A program made the translations under genes and the position numbers. The notes under the pieces were generated by a model. It was not told where the DNA came from. It made no database searches and saw nothing but the letters and a program-made list of their open reading frames with translations. Below, one piece after another: positions 26,330 through 34,620 of a stretch of 43,260 bases of DNA. This stretch comes from Oscillospiraceae bacterium (lineage in GTDB: Bacteria; Bacillota; Clostridia; Oscillospirales; Ruminococcaceae). Position 1 is the first letter of the stretch. Every line of letters starts with the position of its first letter. Location of the stretch: the NCBI GenBank assembly GCA_017848055.1, contig JAGALZ010000016.1:1-43260 (forward strand), in the 5' to 3' direction.

Positions 26330-26347
26330 AAGGGAGGATATGCATAA

Positions 26348-28219
26348 ATGAAAACAGCAAAAAAGACCAATAATTCAGGCTTTACGCTCATCGAGCTTAT
26401 CGTCGTAATGGCGCTTATGGCAATCATTATGGGTGCTATCCTCAACTTTATCCAACCAACAGCTGCCCTCTACTCAACAACAAATGCATACCTTAACCAG
26501 GAAGAGGCTGTTTCCTCTGTTTATACAGTTCTCAATGACGACCTTACATACGCTACCGACGTGTATGTTGTAGTTGCAAATCCGGGCGATGCACTGAGCG
26601 TTGACACTGCTGCTCAGACTGCAAGACAGGAGCTTATCGACCTCGGAGAGGCACCGAAGCAGTATGGTAACTGCCTCGTGCTCGACAATGAAACAATCAG
26701 AGATGCAACCTCTCAGGCAAAGGCAAAGCATGCAACAGGCTCTGTTTATAAGTATGCACTTACAGACCCTACAAACCTCAAGTACACAGATGTAACAACA
26801 GACCCATCTCTTACCGCAGGTGAAAAGCTTTATGTAAACTACTTCGCACTCGAAAACCTTGCATTTATGGATGACTATAAGTTCTTCTTTACCGTAACTG
26901 CTCCTCTTTCAGGCGAAGAACAGGTACTTACACTTACAACAGAGGTTCTCGCTCCTACCTTCAATGGGGATACAAGAACCTATGAGTTCAACGACCACTT
27001 CTTCAGTTCCGATAACGCTATTGAGTTCGTTAATATCAACTCGGGAGCAGCTACAAGTAACTGCAGACTTCAGACAAGTGGCCCTGACACTCCTTACATC
27101 TATATCTTCTATAACAGAAGACCGAGAATCCCTGAAACAACTGTAAATATCAATTATGAGTGCTATATTCTCGATTCCACAGGCTCTGAATATATCAATT
27201 CCTGTAAGTTCACTGCTCCGAGCGGTTCAAATATCACTCAGCAGATTCTCGAGAACTCCGAGTCCAAGAATACAATCGAGCCGGTTTCCGATACTCACGT
27301 ATTCTATAGTACAGGTATGTACTCAACTTCACCTAACGACCCTTATATCGACGGTAAGGTTTACTACGACCTTACTAATGCTCAGGGTTCAGGAACAGTA
27401 AAGCTCTATGCGGTCTATAAGAAGGAGCTTAAGGCTTCTGTTCAGTATGAGATTAACATCTACTCTGATTCTGCTAAGACTACAAAGATAATGACCTATA
27501 CCAAGAGTCACGGCAACAGTCTCGATATCAGCCTGTCATCACCACCTTCCGGATATGCAGGAGGTTACTACGCAATCTGCGGTTCTGAGATTGAAGCAGA
27601 CCTCAGCAGCATTAAGAACGATATGGATATCTATGCATACTATTACAAGAACTACTCCGTAAAGTTCCAGCTCCAGGACGGTACTCCGTTCAAGGGCGGC
27701 GCATTTGATATTGACGCTGTACAGGAGAATACAACAATCGGTATGCCGGAAGGTCTCCTTGACCCTGTTATCGATGATGCAAATTCAATTCAGTATTCGT
27801 ATGAGCTCGCTTCAGATGATGTATTCCTTCACCCAATTACAGGTCACACAGCTATCATTATTAAAGAGACTGCTGTTTCAATTGAATCAAGCTCTGACCT
27901 TGTTGGTAGCGTAAATCGTTCATGGAATAATGACCACTTTGTAATTCACATGGAAAATAAAACAGCAAACACTTTGAGAAATGCAACAATTACAATTGAA
28001 TTTGCATCAAACGCTACCGGTGCTTATATTTCAGGTGATGATAAATCGTTTAAGATTCAATCTGTTAGTGGAAACAAGGTAGTTGTAAAGCTGGCAGGAG
28101 CGGAAGGCGTCGGTTGGAACGTTTCCATTCCGGCAAACGGTACCTACTCCGGCGAGGGTCTGACGATTGCTGTACCAAGCGCAAACAGCATAGTTGACAT
28201 CAAGTGCCGCATTGACTAA
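26348..28219 (+). CDS. Very large minor pilin with adhesin-like C-terminal modules
   Basis: A 623-residue prepilin. The leader is followed by the processing site SG-FTLIE (Glu16 is mature position 5) and a hydrophobic helix (about 12-35). The rest is far longer than a standard minor pilin (about 150-200 residues). Residues about 350-450 contain Tyr-rich strands (VQYEINIYSDSAKTTKIMTY, DMDIYAYYYKNYSVKF) resembling InlB-type repeats. The last 95 residues (SWNNDHFVIHMENKTANTLR ... LTIAVPS) look like a carbohydrate-binding-type beta-sandwich; this is a guess from strand pattern, not a recognised motif. It is the last gene of the assembly operon and may display an adhesin at the pilus tip. Confidence 0.8.
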   Translation: MKTAKKTNNSGFTLIELIVVMALMAIIMGAILNFIQPTAALYSTTNAYLNQEEAVSSVYTVLNDDLTYATDVYVVVANPGDALSVDTAAQTARQELIDLGEAPKQYGNCLVLDNETIRDATSQAKAKHATGSVYKYALTDPTNLKYTDVTTDPSLTAGEKLYVNYFALENLAFMDDYKFFFTVTAPLSGEEQVLTLTTEVLAPTFNGDTRTYEFNDHFFSSDNAIEFVNINSGAATSNCRLQTSGPDTPYIYIFYNRRPRIPETTVNINYECYILDSTGSEYINSCKFTAPSGSNITQQILENSESKNTIEPVSDTHVFYSTGMYSTSPNDPYIDGKVYYDLTNAQGSGTVKLYAVYKKELKASVQYEINIYSDSAKTTKIMTYTKSHGNSLDISLSSPPSGYAGGYYAICGSEIEADLSSIKNDMDIYAYYYKNYSVKFQLQDGTPFKGGAFDIDAVQENTTIGMPEGLLDPVIDDANSIQYSYELASDDVFLHPITGHTAIIIKETAVSIESSSDLVGSVNRSWNNDHFVIHMENKTANTLRNATITIEFASNATGAYISGDDKSFKIQSVSGNKVVVKLAGAEGVGWNVSIPANGTYSGEGLTIAVPSANSIVDIKCRID

Positions 28220-28283
28220 TTATGTAATTTAAGTAGAGTATCCGCTGCGAATAGCGGCGGGTACTACTCTTAAAGGACATAAT

Positions 28284-28317
28284 AAAAAAGAAATCCCCAC
28301 CGCCAAAACGGTAGGGA
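28284..28317 (-). terminator. Terminator of the prepilin peptidase gene
   Basis: A minus-strand 9-bp stem (TCCCTACCG / CGGTGGGGA, with one G-U pair that is an A-C mismatch on the plus strand) followed by TTTCTTTTTT. Another imperfect hairpin at about 28236-28270 may end the plus-strand operon. Confidence 0.85.
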
Positions 28318-28337
28318 ATGTTCTTTGTTCCTTTTGA

Positions 28338-29153
28338 TTACTCGATAAACCCTGCAAATTTTAAGTACAGGTCAGCGAGCTGGTTGCCCCAGATTGCACA
28401 AACGGCAATTCCGAGCGAAAGCCACGGACCGAAAGCGAATTTCGAGCCGCCGGTGCATCGCTTAATGATGATACCTGCGATGGAGCCTGTAATAAGACCT
28501 ATCATAAATGCTGCAACTATTGCCTTGACGCCAAGGAAAAGCCCAGCAGCAGCCATTAGATAAACATCACCTCTGCCCATTGCCTTGCCCTTAGAAGCAA
28601 GCTCAATGACAAGCAGTACAAGACTTACAGCGAAGAATCCGATGATTCGGCTCTTTAGGTCTGCGTCGTTGATTGGCTTTAGGTCAATTTCGAACTGCCA
28701 TCTGAGAAAATCAAGTACTCCAAGCAGACCTATGAATATTACCACATAGTTTGAAATCAGCTGTGTGTCCCAGTCCATAAAGAAAACTACAATAAGAGCA
28801 GAGAGAAGCAGACAAACCAAAATTGCCTTTACCGGGCTGTACATAAAGTCGTAATACATAAAGGTAAGTACATAAAGTATACCGTTTAGTGCTTCGACAA
28901 TACAGTATCTTGGTGAAATCTTAGCTCCGCAGCTACGGCATTTTCCCCTCAGGATAAGCCAGCTGAAAACGGGGATAAGGTCGTAACGCTTTATCTCGCT
29001 TCCGCAGGTCATACAGTGGGAATTACGCTTGGTGAGAGATTCCTCTTTAGGCAGGCGATAAATGCAGACGTTCAGAAAGCTTCCGATAGTAATTCCGAAA
29101 AGGAAAATGAAAACGTATACTATAATAGAGTATATGAGCTCTGTAACGGGCAT
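28338..29153 (-). CDS. pilD: Prepilin peptidase (type 4, A24 family)
   Basis: A 271-residue membrane protease that cuts and N-methylates prepilins. It carries the tetracysteine zinc motif CMTC-n-CRSC (Cys47, 50, 72, 75) near the N-terminus and the aspartate pair of GxGD proteases: Asp127/Asp129 (FMDWDTQLIS) and Asp197 (GRGDVYLM). There are about eight hydrophobic segments. It is on the opposite strand between the minor-pilin operon and pilB, with its own promoter. Its substrates would be the six prepilins encoded in this locus. Confidence 0.95.
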   Translation of the reverse strand: MPVTELIYSIIVYVFIFLFGITIGSFLNVCIYRLPKEESLTKRNSHCMTCGSEIKRYDLIPVFSWLILRGKCRSCGAKISPRYCIVEALNGILYVLTFMYYDFMYSPVKAILVCLLLSALIVVFFMDWDTQLISNYVVIFIGLLGVLDFLRWQFEIDLKPINDADLKSRIIGFFAVSLVLLVIELASKGKAMGRGDVYLMAAAGLFLGVKAIVAAFMIGLITGSIAGIIIKRCTGGSKFAFGPWLSLGIAVCAIWGNQLADLYLKFAGFIE

Positions 29154-29181
29154 ATAAATCCTCCTATATTCAGTTTTCTAT

Positions 29182-29210
29182 ATTGTATCATATATTTTAC
29201 AATTTATCAA
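29182..29210 (-). promoter_or_regulatory. Promoter of pilD
   Basis: Minus strand TTGATA (29205-29210), 17-nt spacer, TGA-TACAAT (extended -10; TACAAT at 29182-29187). Confidence 0.75.
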
Positions 29211-29257
29211 GTCAAATTTAGCATTAAAATACAGCAAAAAAGGAAGGTAAAAAAGCT

Positions 29258-30952
29258 ATGAAGAATATGCCAATCGGTCAATATCTCGTAGAAAAGGGAC
29301 TCCTTACTGAAGAGAACCTGCAGAAGGTTCTGGAAAAGCAGAAGGAATCCAAGGGAAAAATGTTCGGTGATGTAATCGTCGATATGGGACTCATCTCCGA
29401 TAAGGACTTTGCGAAGGTTCTTGCAGAAAGACTTAATGTCCAGTATGTAGACCTTGACGAAACAGAGTTCATCCCTGAAGTTGTTAAGAAGATTCCTGAG
29501 GCAGTTGCAAAGAAGTATAACCTCATTGCAATAAGCCTTTTTGGTAAGCGTCTTACAGTTGCAACAAACGACCCTGCTAACTTCTATATCTTTGAAGACG
29601 TAAGAATTATCACCGGATGTAATGTAGTACCGGTTCTTGCTACAAAGATGTCTATTGCTAAGTATATAGGTAAGCTCTATTCCGCAGGAAGTGCCGAAAA
29701 TATCGCAGCCGAGGCTTCTCAGGCAGCTGAGGATATCGGAAATGATATCGACGTTACTGACCTTGATCTTTCAGCAGACAGAATTGAAAACGCTCCTATC
29801 GTTAAGCTTGCTAACACAATTATCGAAAACTCACACAGACATGAGGCTACCGACATACATATCGAGCCGTTTGAGCATTATACAAGAATCAGAGTCCGTG
29901 TAAACGGTGACCTTGTAGAGCTTATGCCTCCTGTATCTCCGCTCATCCACGGCCCGCTTGTAACAAGATATAAGATCCTCAGCGGTATGAATATCGCTGA
30001 AAAGCGTATACCTCAGGACGGACGTATGTCAGCAGACGTTGACGGAACACACCTTGACCTCCGTGTATCCAACCTTCCTACAGTACACGGCGAGAAGGTC
30101 GTTATCCGTATCCTTGCTACCGGTAACGTTGCTACAAGAAAGGTTACCGACCTTGGTATGAATGATACAAACTACCAGAAGTTTATCTCAATGCTTAAGG
30201 TTCCACAGGGCGTTATGCTCGTAACAGGTCCTACCGGTTCCGGTAAAACAACAACCCTTTACGCAGCTCTCGGTGAAATGGCAAAGCCTCACGTTAACGT
30301 AATCACCGTAGAAGACCCAGTCGAAAAGGAAATCGAAGGAATAAACCAGTGTCAGATTAACGATAAGGCAGGTATGACCTTCGCCGCAGCTCTCCGTTCT
30401 ATCCTCCGTCAGGACCCTGACATTATAATGGTCGGAGAAATGCGTGACCAGGAAACATCTGAAATCGCTATCCGTGCCGCTATCACCGGACATATGGTGC
30501 TTTCAACACTCCATACCAACGACGCCGCTTCAACAGTTACAAGACTTGTGGATATGGGTGTAGCTCCGTACATGGTTGCAACCTCGCTTATCGGTATTGT
30601 AGCTCAGCGTCTTACTAAGGTGCTGTGTCCTGATTGTAAAAAGCTCAGAATGTCTGCTGAGGAAGATAATATGCTCCTCGGTATAGATAAGGATAAGAGA
30701 ATCCCAATCTACGATGCAGTAGGCTGTCCGAACTGTAATAACACAGGTTACAGAGGACGTACTGCTATCCACGAAATTCTGCTCTGTACATCAAGAATGT
30801 CATCTCTCATTACTTCCGGCGCTAAGGCTGACGCTATTGCCGAGCTTGCAAAGGAAGAGGGAACAAGACTTCTCCGTGATAACGTTGCTGACCTCGTTCA
30901 GGAAGGCAGAACAACAATGGAAGAGCTTATCCGTGTAACATATGCAGTTTAA
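29258..30952 (+). CDS. pilB: Type IV pilus extension ATPase
   Basis: A 564-residue GspE/PilB ATPase. The N-terminal MshEN-type domain (about 1-150; GQYLVEKGLLTEENLQKVL) can bind c-di-GMP in some relatives. The AAA-like motor follows with Walker A GPTGSGKTT at 324-332 and the Walker B/Asp box DPDIIMVGEMRD from 386. The zinc-binding tetracysteine CPDC-n-CPNC sits at about 457-493, as in PilB and not PilT. It powers pilus polymerisation at the cytoplasmic face of PilC. It lies 18 nt upstream of pilT. The presence of an EAL phosphodiesterase elsewhere in the window makes c-di-GMP control of this motor worth testing. Confidence 0.95.
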   Translation: MKNMPIGQYLVEKGLLTEENLQKVLEKQKESKGKMFGDVIVDMGLISDKDFAKVLAERLNVQYVDLDETEFIPEVVKKIPEAVAKKYNLIAISLFGKRLTVATNDPANFYIFEDVRIITGCNVVPVLATKMSIAKYIGKLYSAGSAENIAAEASQAAEDIGNDIDVTDLDLSADRIENAPIVKLANTIIENSHRHEATDIHIEPFEHYTRIRVRVNGDLVELMPPVSPLIHGPLVTRYKILSGMNIAEKRIPQDGRMSADVDGTHLDLRVSNLPTVHGEKVVIRILATGNVATRKVTDLGMNDTNYQKFISMLKVPQGVMLVTGPTGSGKTTTLYAALGEMAKPHVNVITVEDPVEKEIEGINQCQINDKAGMTFAAALRSILRQDPDIIMVGEMRDQETSEIAIRAAITGHMVLSTLHTNDAASTVTRLVDMGVAPYMVATSLIGIVAQRLTKVLCPDCKKLRMSAEEDNMLLGIDKDKRIPIYDAVGCPNCNNTGYRGRTAIHEILLCTSRMSSLITSGAKADAIAELAKEEGTRLLRDNVADLVQEGRTTMEELIRVTYAV

Positions 30953-30970
30953 TATAGGAGGAAAAACATA

Positions 30971-32041
30971 ATGGCAGCAGTTGATATTGATAAGATTTTG
31001 GATGAGTCGAGAGCTCTCGGATGCTCTGACCTTCACTTTACAGTAGGTATCCCACCAATCGTAAGACAGGGTGGTAGCCTCAGAAAACTTTCCTCATATT
31101 CTGAAATGACAGAAATCGACATTCTCAGAATTTGTGAGTCAATGTGTAACGAATATCAGAAGAAGTCTATCAAGGAACATATCGATACAGACTTTACATT
31201 CGTATCAAAGAGAGGCTTCCGTCACAGAGTTAACGTATATCGTCAGAGAGGTAACACAGCTATCGCTATCCGTCTTCTCAGAAACGATATCCCAACTCTC
31301 TCAGACCTCAATCTTCCACCGGTACTCGCTGAATTTGCAATGCGTCCTCGTGGACTTGTTCTCGTAACAGGCCCTACAGGTTCCGGTAAGTCAACAACCC
31401 TCGCAGCAATGATTGACCATGTCAACGTAAATAAGTCGGCCCATATCATCACAATCGAAGACCCTATTGAGTATATGCACGGTCATAAGAGATGTATGGT
31501 AAACCAGAGAGAAATCGGCCAGGACGTTCCAAGCTTCTCGATGGCTCTTCGTGCCGCACTCCGTGAAGACCCGGATATCATCCTCGTAGGAGAAATGCGT
31601 GACTACGAAACAATCGAAGCCGCTGTAACCGCCGCTGAAACAGGACACCTTGTTATGTCCACACTTCATACAACAGACGCTGCATCTACAATCGACCGTA
31701 TCATCGACGTTTTCCCTGCACACCAGCAGCACCAGATTAGAACACAGCTCGCATCTGTACTTGTAGGTATCTGTACACAGACACTTTGTCCTACAATGGA
31801 TGGACTCAACAGAATCGCATGCTGTGAAGTCCTCAATGCAACCGACTCTATCAAGGCAATGGTGCGTGACGACAAGGTTCACCTTATCGGTTCTGCAATG
31901 CAGACAGGTAAGCAGTTCGGAATGCAGACAATGGACCAGGAGCTTGCAAGACTTGTTAAGAACAAGACTATTTCTATGGAAGTTGCAAGAGACAAGTGCA
32001 TCAGCTTCTCCGAGCTCAAGAGATTTATCGCACAGTCGTAA
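30971..32041 (+). CDS. pilT: Type IV pilus retraction ATPase
   Basis: A 356-residue PilT. The N-terminal domain (about 1-100; ALGCSDLHFTVGIPPIVRQGG) precedes the motor with Walker A GPTGSGKST at 134-142, Asp box DPDIILVGEMRD, and the His box THLVMSTLHTTDA-like segment (GHLVMSTLHTTDAAS). It lacks the tetracysteine site, as expected. It disassembles the fibre and gives twitching motility or DNA uptake. Direct coupling to pilB (18-nt gap) and a terminator just after it complete the motor operon. Confidence 0.95.
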   Translation: MAAVDIDKILDESRALGCSDLHFTVGIPPIVRQGGSLRKLSSYSEMTEIDILRICESMCNEYQKKSIKEHIDTDFTFVSKRGFRHRVNVYRQRGNTAIAIRLLRNDIPTLSDLNLPPVLAEFAMRPRGLVLVTGPTGSGKSTTLAAMIDHVNVNKSAHIITIEDPIEYMHGHKRCMVNQREIGQDVPSFSMALRAALREDPDIILVGEMRDYETIEAAVTAAETGHLVMSTLHTTDAASTIDRIIDVFPAHQQHQIRTQLASVLVGICTQTLCPTMDGLNRIACCEVLNATDSIKAMVRDDKVHLIGSAMQTGKQFGMQTMDQELARLVKNKTISMEVARDKCISFSELKRFIAQS

Positions 32042-32060
32042 TATCAAATTCACAATTTGT

Positions 32061-32093
32061 AGTGCCTTCCTTAATAATAGGGAGGCACTTTTA
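32061..32093 (+). terminator. Terminator of pilB-pilT
   Basis: A 10-bp stem (AGTGCCTTCC / GGGAGGCACT, one T-G pair) followed by TTTT. Confidence 0.9.
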
Positions 32094-32105
32094 CAAATGT
32101 ACAGC

Positions 32106-32119
32106 TGAAAACGTTGTCA
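32106..32119. promoter_or_regulatory. cre-type site (CcpA) upstream of the first major pilin
   Basis: TGAAAACGTTGTCA matches the cre consensus TGWAANCGNTNWCA at every position. It lies about 170 bp upstream of the pilin promoter -35, so a role in that promoter is uncertain. A related sequence sits at 19654-19672. The rest of 32120-32410 holds only the pilin promoter and an untranslated leader of about 85 nt; no other gene is seen there. Confidence 0.5.
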
Positions 32120-32291
32120 AATTAGTAAAATCTGAATACTAATAAATAATTTCAAGTGTGAAAAAGCAACAAAACAGCCGCTTATGCAGTGCATACTATC
32201 ACAAAATTGTGCTAATTTCATAAATGTAAGGACACAATTTGTTCAAAAAATCAAAAAAGATTACAAAACGGTTACAAATATGAAATACTTA

Positions 32292-32320
32292 TTGACTTCA
32301 AACGTTTTAGTGGTTATAAT
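32292..32320 (+). promoter_or_regulatory. Promoter of major pilin 1
   Basis: TTGACT (32292-32297), 17-nt spacer, TATAAT (32315-32320). Near consensus, as expected for an abundant surface protein. Confidence 0.9.
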
Positions 32321-32410
32321 GTTAACAAGAGGTGAAGAAAAGAACGGTTTTTTAACAGAACGTTCATAAACGTACCTCGGACAAAAATTATATTATGGAG
32401 GGATTTCTAT

Positions 32411-32974
32411 ATGAAGAAGTCATCAAAGGGCTTTACACTCGTAGAGCTTATCGTAGTTATCGCAATCATCGGTATCCTCGCTGCTATCCTCGTGCCTGCA
32501 CTTCTCGGATACATCAAGGACTCCAAGCTCACATCCGCTAACTCTTCAGCTAAGACAATCTACACTGCAGCATCCAACTATGCTCAGAAGTGTCTCACAG
32601 CTGGCAACCCAATCCCAGCTAACCTTAAGGTTACAGGTAACGTAGCTGCTGCTACAACTGATTCCGCTAAGGTTCCTGCAATCGGCACAGCTGTTAAGGA
32701 TACAGACGTTCAGTTAGCTATCAACTGCTCAATGGGCGCTGACGCTAAGGACTCTTACTATGAGATTCAGTTCAATGCTGCTGGATTCCCATCTGGTGCT
32801 ATCTGGGCTAAGGGTTCATCTGACCCATACAAGGGTGGTTACCCAGAAGAAGCTGACGATACAAGCTGGACACTCGCTATGGCTGTAGGTACTGCTTCTA
32901 ACGCTGGCAGCAACGCTGGCAACGAAAACGCTGGCAACGAAAACGCTGGCGAAGGCACTGGTGACGGAGAATAA
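32411..32974 (+). CDS. Major type IV pilin 1
   Basis: A 187-residue prepilin, processed at KG-FTLVE (G7 before, Glu at mature position 5), with the long N-terminal helix LIVVIAIIGILAAILVPALL. The globular domain (about 55-165) shares INCSMGADAK and the Asp-Pro-Tyr-rich end with pilin 2. It ends in an unusual tail made of NAG/NEN repeats. It has its own strong promoter, a GGAGGG SD and a strong terminator, so it is monocistronic. The sequence resembles GP25/Cbp-type pilins of cellulolytic Ruminococcus that have been linked to adhesion to cellulose; that role is inferred. Confidence 0.93.
   Translation: MKKSSKGFTLVELIVVIAIIGILAAILVPALLGYIKDSKLTSANSSAKTIYTAASNYAQKCLTAGNPIPANLKVTGNVAAATTDSAKVPAIGTAVKDTDVQLAINCSMGADAKDSYYEIQFNAAGFPSGAIWAKGSSDPYKGGYPEEADDTSWTLAMAVGTASNAGSNAGNENAGNENAGEGTGDGE
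32900..32950 (+). repeat. Tandem NAG/NEN repeats at the end of pilin 1
   Basis: Repeats of AACGCTGGC and AACGAA encode N-A-G-(S/N)-N-A-G-N-E-N-A-G-N-E-N-A-G. Tandem repeats like this expand or contract easily and place a flexible, hydrophilic and acidic tail at the pilin surface. Confidence 0.9.
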
Positions 32975-32995
32975 TTCTTCGCTTCTTGATTAATG

Positions 32996-33026
32996 AAAGC
33001 TACCGTAGAAATACGGTAGCTTTTTT
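32996..33026 (+). terminator. Terminator of pilin 1
   Basis: A perfect 12-bp stem (AAAGCTACCGTA / TACGGTAGCTTT) with a GAAA loop and a T-tract. Confidence 0.95.
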
Positions 33027-33051
33027 ATTGCCATGTATTTTGCCAAAACAC

Positions 33052-33080
33052 TTGACAAAAGAAAACGTTTAAGTTATAAT
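33052..33080 (+). promoter_or_regulatory. Promoter of major pilin 2
   Basis: TTGACA (33052-33057), 17-nt spacer, TATAAT (33075-33080): perfect hexamers. Confidence 0.92.
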
Positions 33081-33142
33081 AAATGTACAGTATTTATATG
33101 AACGGTTTTATATGTCACATTACAGTTTTGGGAGGAAATTCA

Positions 33143-33658
33143 ATGAAAAAGTTATCGAAGGGCTTTACGCTTGTTGAGCTTATCGTGGTTATCGCAATCA
33201 TCGGTGTTCTCGCAGCTATCCTTGTTCCTGCACTTCTCGGATATATCAAGGATTCTAAGCTCACATCTGCTAACTCGTCAGCTAAGACAATCTACACAGC
33301 TGCGTCAAATTATGCTCAGAAGTGTGTAGTCGAGGGTTGCAAAATCAACTCAATGGTTCTCCAGGGAACTATCACACCGACTGACAGTATGCCTGCTTGG
33401 CGTGCTGACGGGGTAGTTACAAACCAAATGATTCTCCAGGCTATCAACTGCTCGATGGGCGCCGACGCTAAGGGTTCCTATTGTGCAGTAATGATTGGTA
33501 CTAACGGCTTCCCGAAGGGTGCTGTTTGGGCAAAGTCACAAAACGACCCTTATATTGGTGCTTATCCAAATGAAGCTGACGACACCTTTACAGGCAACAG
33601 CAAGTTTATGGATGCCCTTGATCACGCAGTTGCGGTCGGTTCAAGCTCAGGCTCGTAA
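33143..33658 (+). CDS. Major type IV pilin 2
   Basis: 171 residues from ATG 33143, which has GGGAGG 7 nt upstream; an ATG at 33083 is only 3 nt after the -10 and cannot be the start. The leader MKKLSKG is followed by FTLVELIVVIAIIGVLAAIL and a globular domain that is nearly identical to pilin 1 over the first 55 mature residues. It then diverges and has no NAG tail; instead a Ser-rich end. It is a recent paralogue, with its own promoter. Confidence 0.93.
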   Translation: MKKLSKGFTLVELIVVIAIIGVLAAILVPALLGYIKDSKLTSANSSAKTIYTAASNYAQKCVVEGCKINSMVLQGTITPTDSMPAWRADGVVTNQMILQAINCSMGADAKGSYCAVMIGTNGFPKGAVWAKSQNDPYIGAYPNEADDTFTGNSKFMDALDHAVAVGSSSGS

Positions 33659-33686
33659 TATCTGTACGCTGGCATAAATCACTATC

Positions 33687-33725
33687 AGGGATAACCTTCG
33701 AAAAGGGGTTATCCCTTGTTTTTTT
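33687..33725 (+). terminator. Terminator of pilin 2
   Basis: A 10-bp stem (AGGGATAACC / GGTTATCCCT) followed by TTGTTTTTTT. The remaining 33726-33907 shows nothing recognisable before the pilin 3 promoter. Confidence 0.93.
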
Positions 33726-33907
33726 GAAAGCAAAGCATCAGCGCTCGATTATTTTTTGAAAAGTATCGACAACGGAAATGCTTGAGTGTCAATGCAAATA
33801 TTCGTTACTCAGCGACTCTGCGAATTTAGTTTTCTGGTCATAAACAACAAATATCAGAACCGTCCGTGTGGTCGGTTTTTATTTTTTAACATTTTTTGAA
33901 TATACTG

Positions 33908-33936
33908 TTGACAAAACGTGTTTTAATTGTTATACT
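33908..33936 (+). promoter_or_regulatory. Promoter of major pilin 3
   Basis: TTGACA (33908-33913), 17-nt spacer, TATACT (33931-33936). Confidence 0.9.
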
Positions 33937-33997
33937 AATAAAAAGCTTGTAAATCGTTTATTAAATATATGTTCATACTTTTTTTGGGGGTAATGTA

Positions 33998-34531
33998 ATG
34001 AAAAGCAAAAAAGGCTTTACTCTTGTAGAGCTTATCGTGGTTATTGCTATTATTGGTATACTTGCCGCAATATTAGTACCTGCGATGATTGGCTATATCA
34101 ACGACGCAAAGCTCACATCTGCAAATGCAAATGCTAAAACAATATATAATGCGGTGAATAATTATTGCCAGAAGGCTCTTGCCGCAGGCTTCAATATGCC
34201 TTCGGGAACACTCGGTGCATCGGGTGATGCAATTGATGGCTCGATGGTTGTCGGAAAGCCTGACTCCATAGACATCGTAGTTCCTGATGATAACCCAGGG
34301 AACACCCTCTCGGCGTGGTCTAATTACCTTGCAGTGGCAGTTAACGCTTCTATGAATGACGACTCAAGAGGAACTGTGTATGCGATTGAAATTTCCGCAA
34401 GCGGGTTTCCTGACTCTGTAATTTTCTCAAAGACAGCTGCGGATATCTATGTCGGCGGTTATCCTATTATGGCGGATGAAAAGAACTGGACTCTTTCGGA
34501 TGCCAGAGGAAACCAGGGTAGCGGCTCGTAA
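33998..34531 (+). CDS. Major type IV pilin 3
   Basis: A 177-residue prepilin, processed at KKG-FTLVE. The N-terminal helix is the same as in pilins 1 and 2, but the globular part is the most diverged of the three: AVNNYCQKALAAGFNMPSG, then VAVNASMNDDSRGTVYAIEISASGFPDSVIFSKTAADIYVGG. It retains the pattern of pilins 1 and 2 (YAQKC/YCQKA, N-SMxxD, GFPxGxxxxK). The SD is GGGGGT. Its own promoter and terminator make it a third independent unit. Confidence 0.92.
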   Translation: MKSKKGFTLVELIVVIAIIGILAAILVPAMIGYINDAKLTSANANAKTIYNAVNNYCQKALAAGFNMPSGTLGASGDAIDGSMVVGKPDSIDIVVPDDNPGNTLSAWSNYLAVAVNASMNDDSRGTVYAIEISASGFPDSVIFSKTAADIYVGGYPIMADEKNWTLSDARGNQGSGS

Positions 34532-34542
34532 AATACATATTT

Positions 34543-34572
34543 AAAGCCTTGGCGGTTGCTAAGGCTTTTGTT
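34543..34572 (+). terminator. Terminator of pilin 3
   Basis: An 11-bp stem (AAAGCCTTGGC / GCTAAGGCTTT, one G-T pair) with a GGTT loop and a T-tract. The -35 of the next gene lies inside it. Confidence 0.9.
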
Positions 34573-34584
34573 TTGTGATATAAT
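34556..34584 (+). promoter_or_regulatory. Promoter of the YfhO-like gene
   Basis: TTGCTA (34556-34561), 17-nt spacer, TGA-TATAAT (extended -10 at 34579-34584). Confidence 0.7.
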
Positions 34585-34620
34585 TGTAATGGAGTTTATC
34601 AGGTGAGAGGAGGTCTTGGC

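Noticed and set aside
31391..32053. 220-codon minus-strand frame opposite pilT
   Set aside because: Antisense shadow of a highly conserved gene; cysteine-rich composition and no promoter.
33083..33142. Extended N-terminus of pilin 2
   Set aside because: The ATG at 33083 lies 3 nt after the -10 hexamer, so it would be upstream of the transcript start; ATG 33143 has a proper SD.
32996..33725. CRISPR-like or repeat-array appearance around the pilin genes
   Set aside because: The repeated stretches are the conserved pilin N-terminal codons and terminators; there are no regular direct repeats with spacers anywhere in the window.
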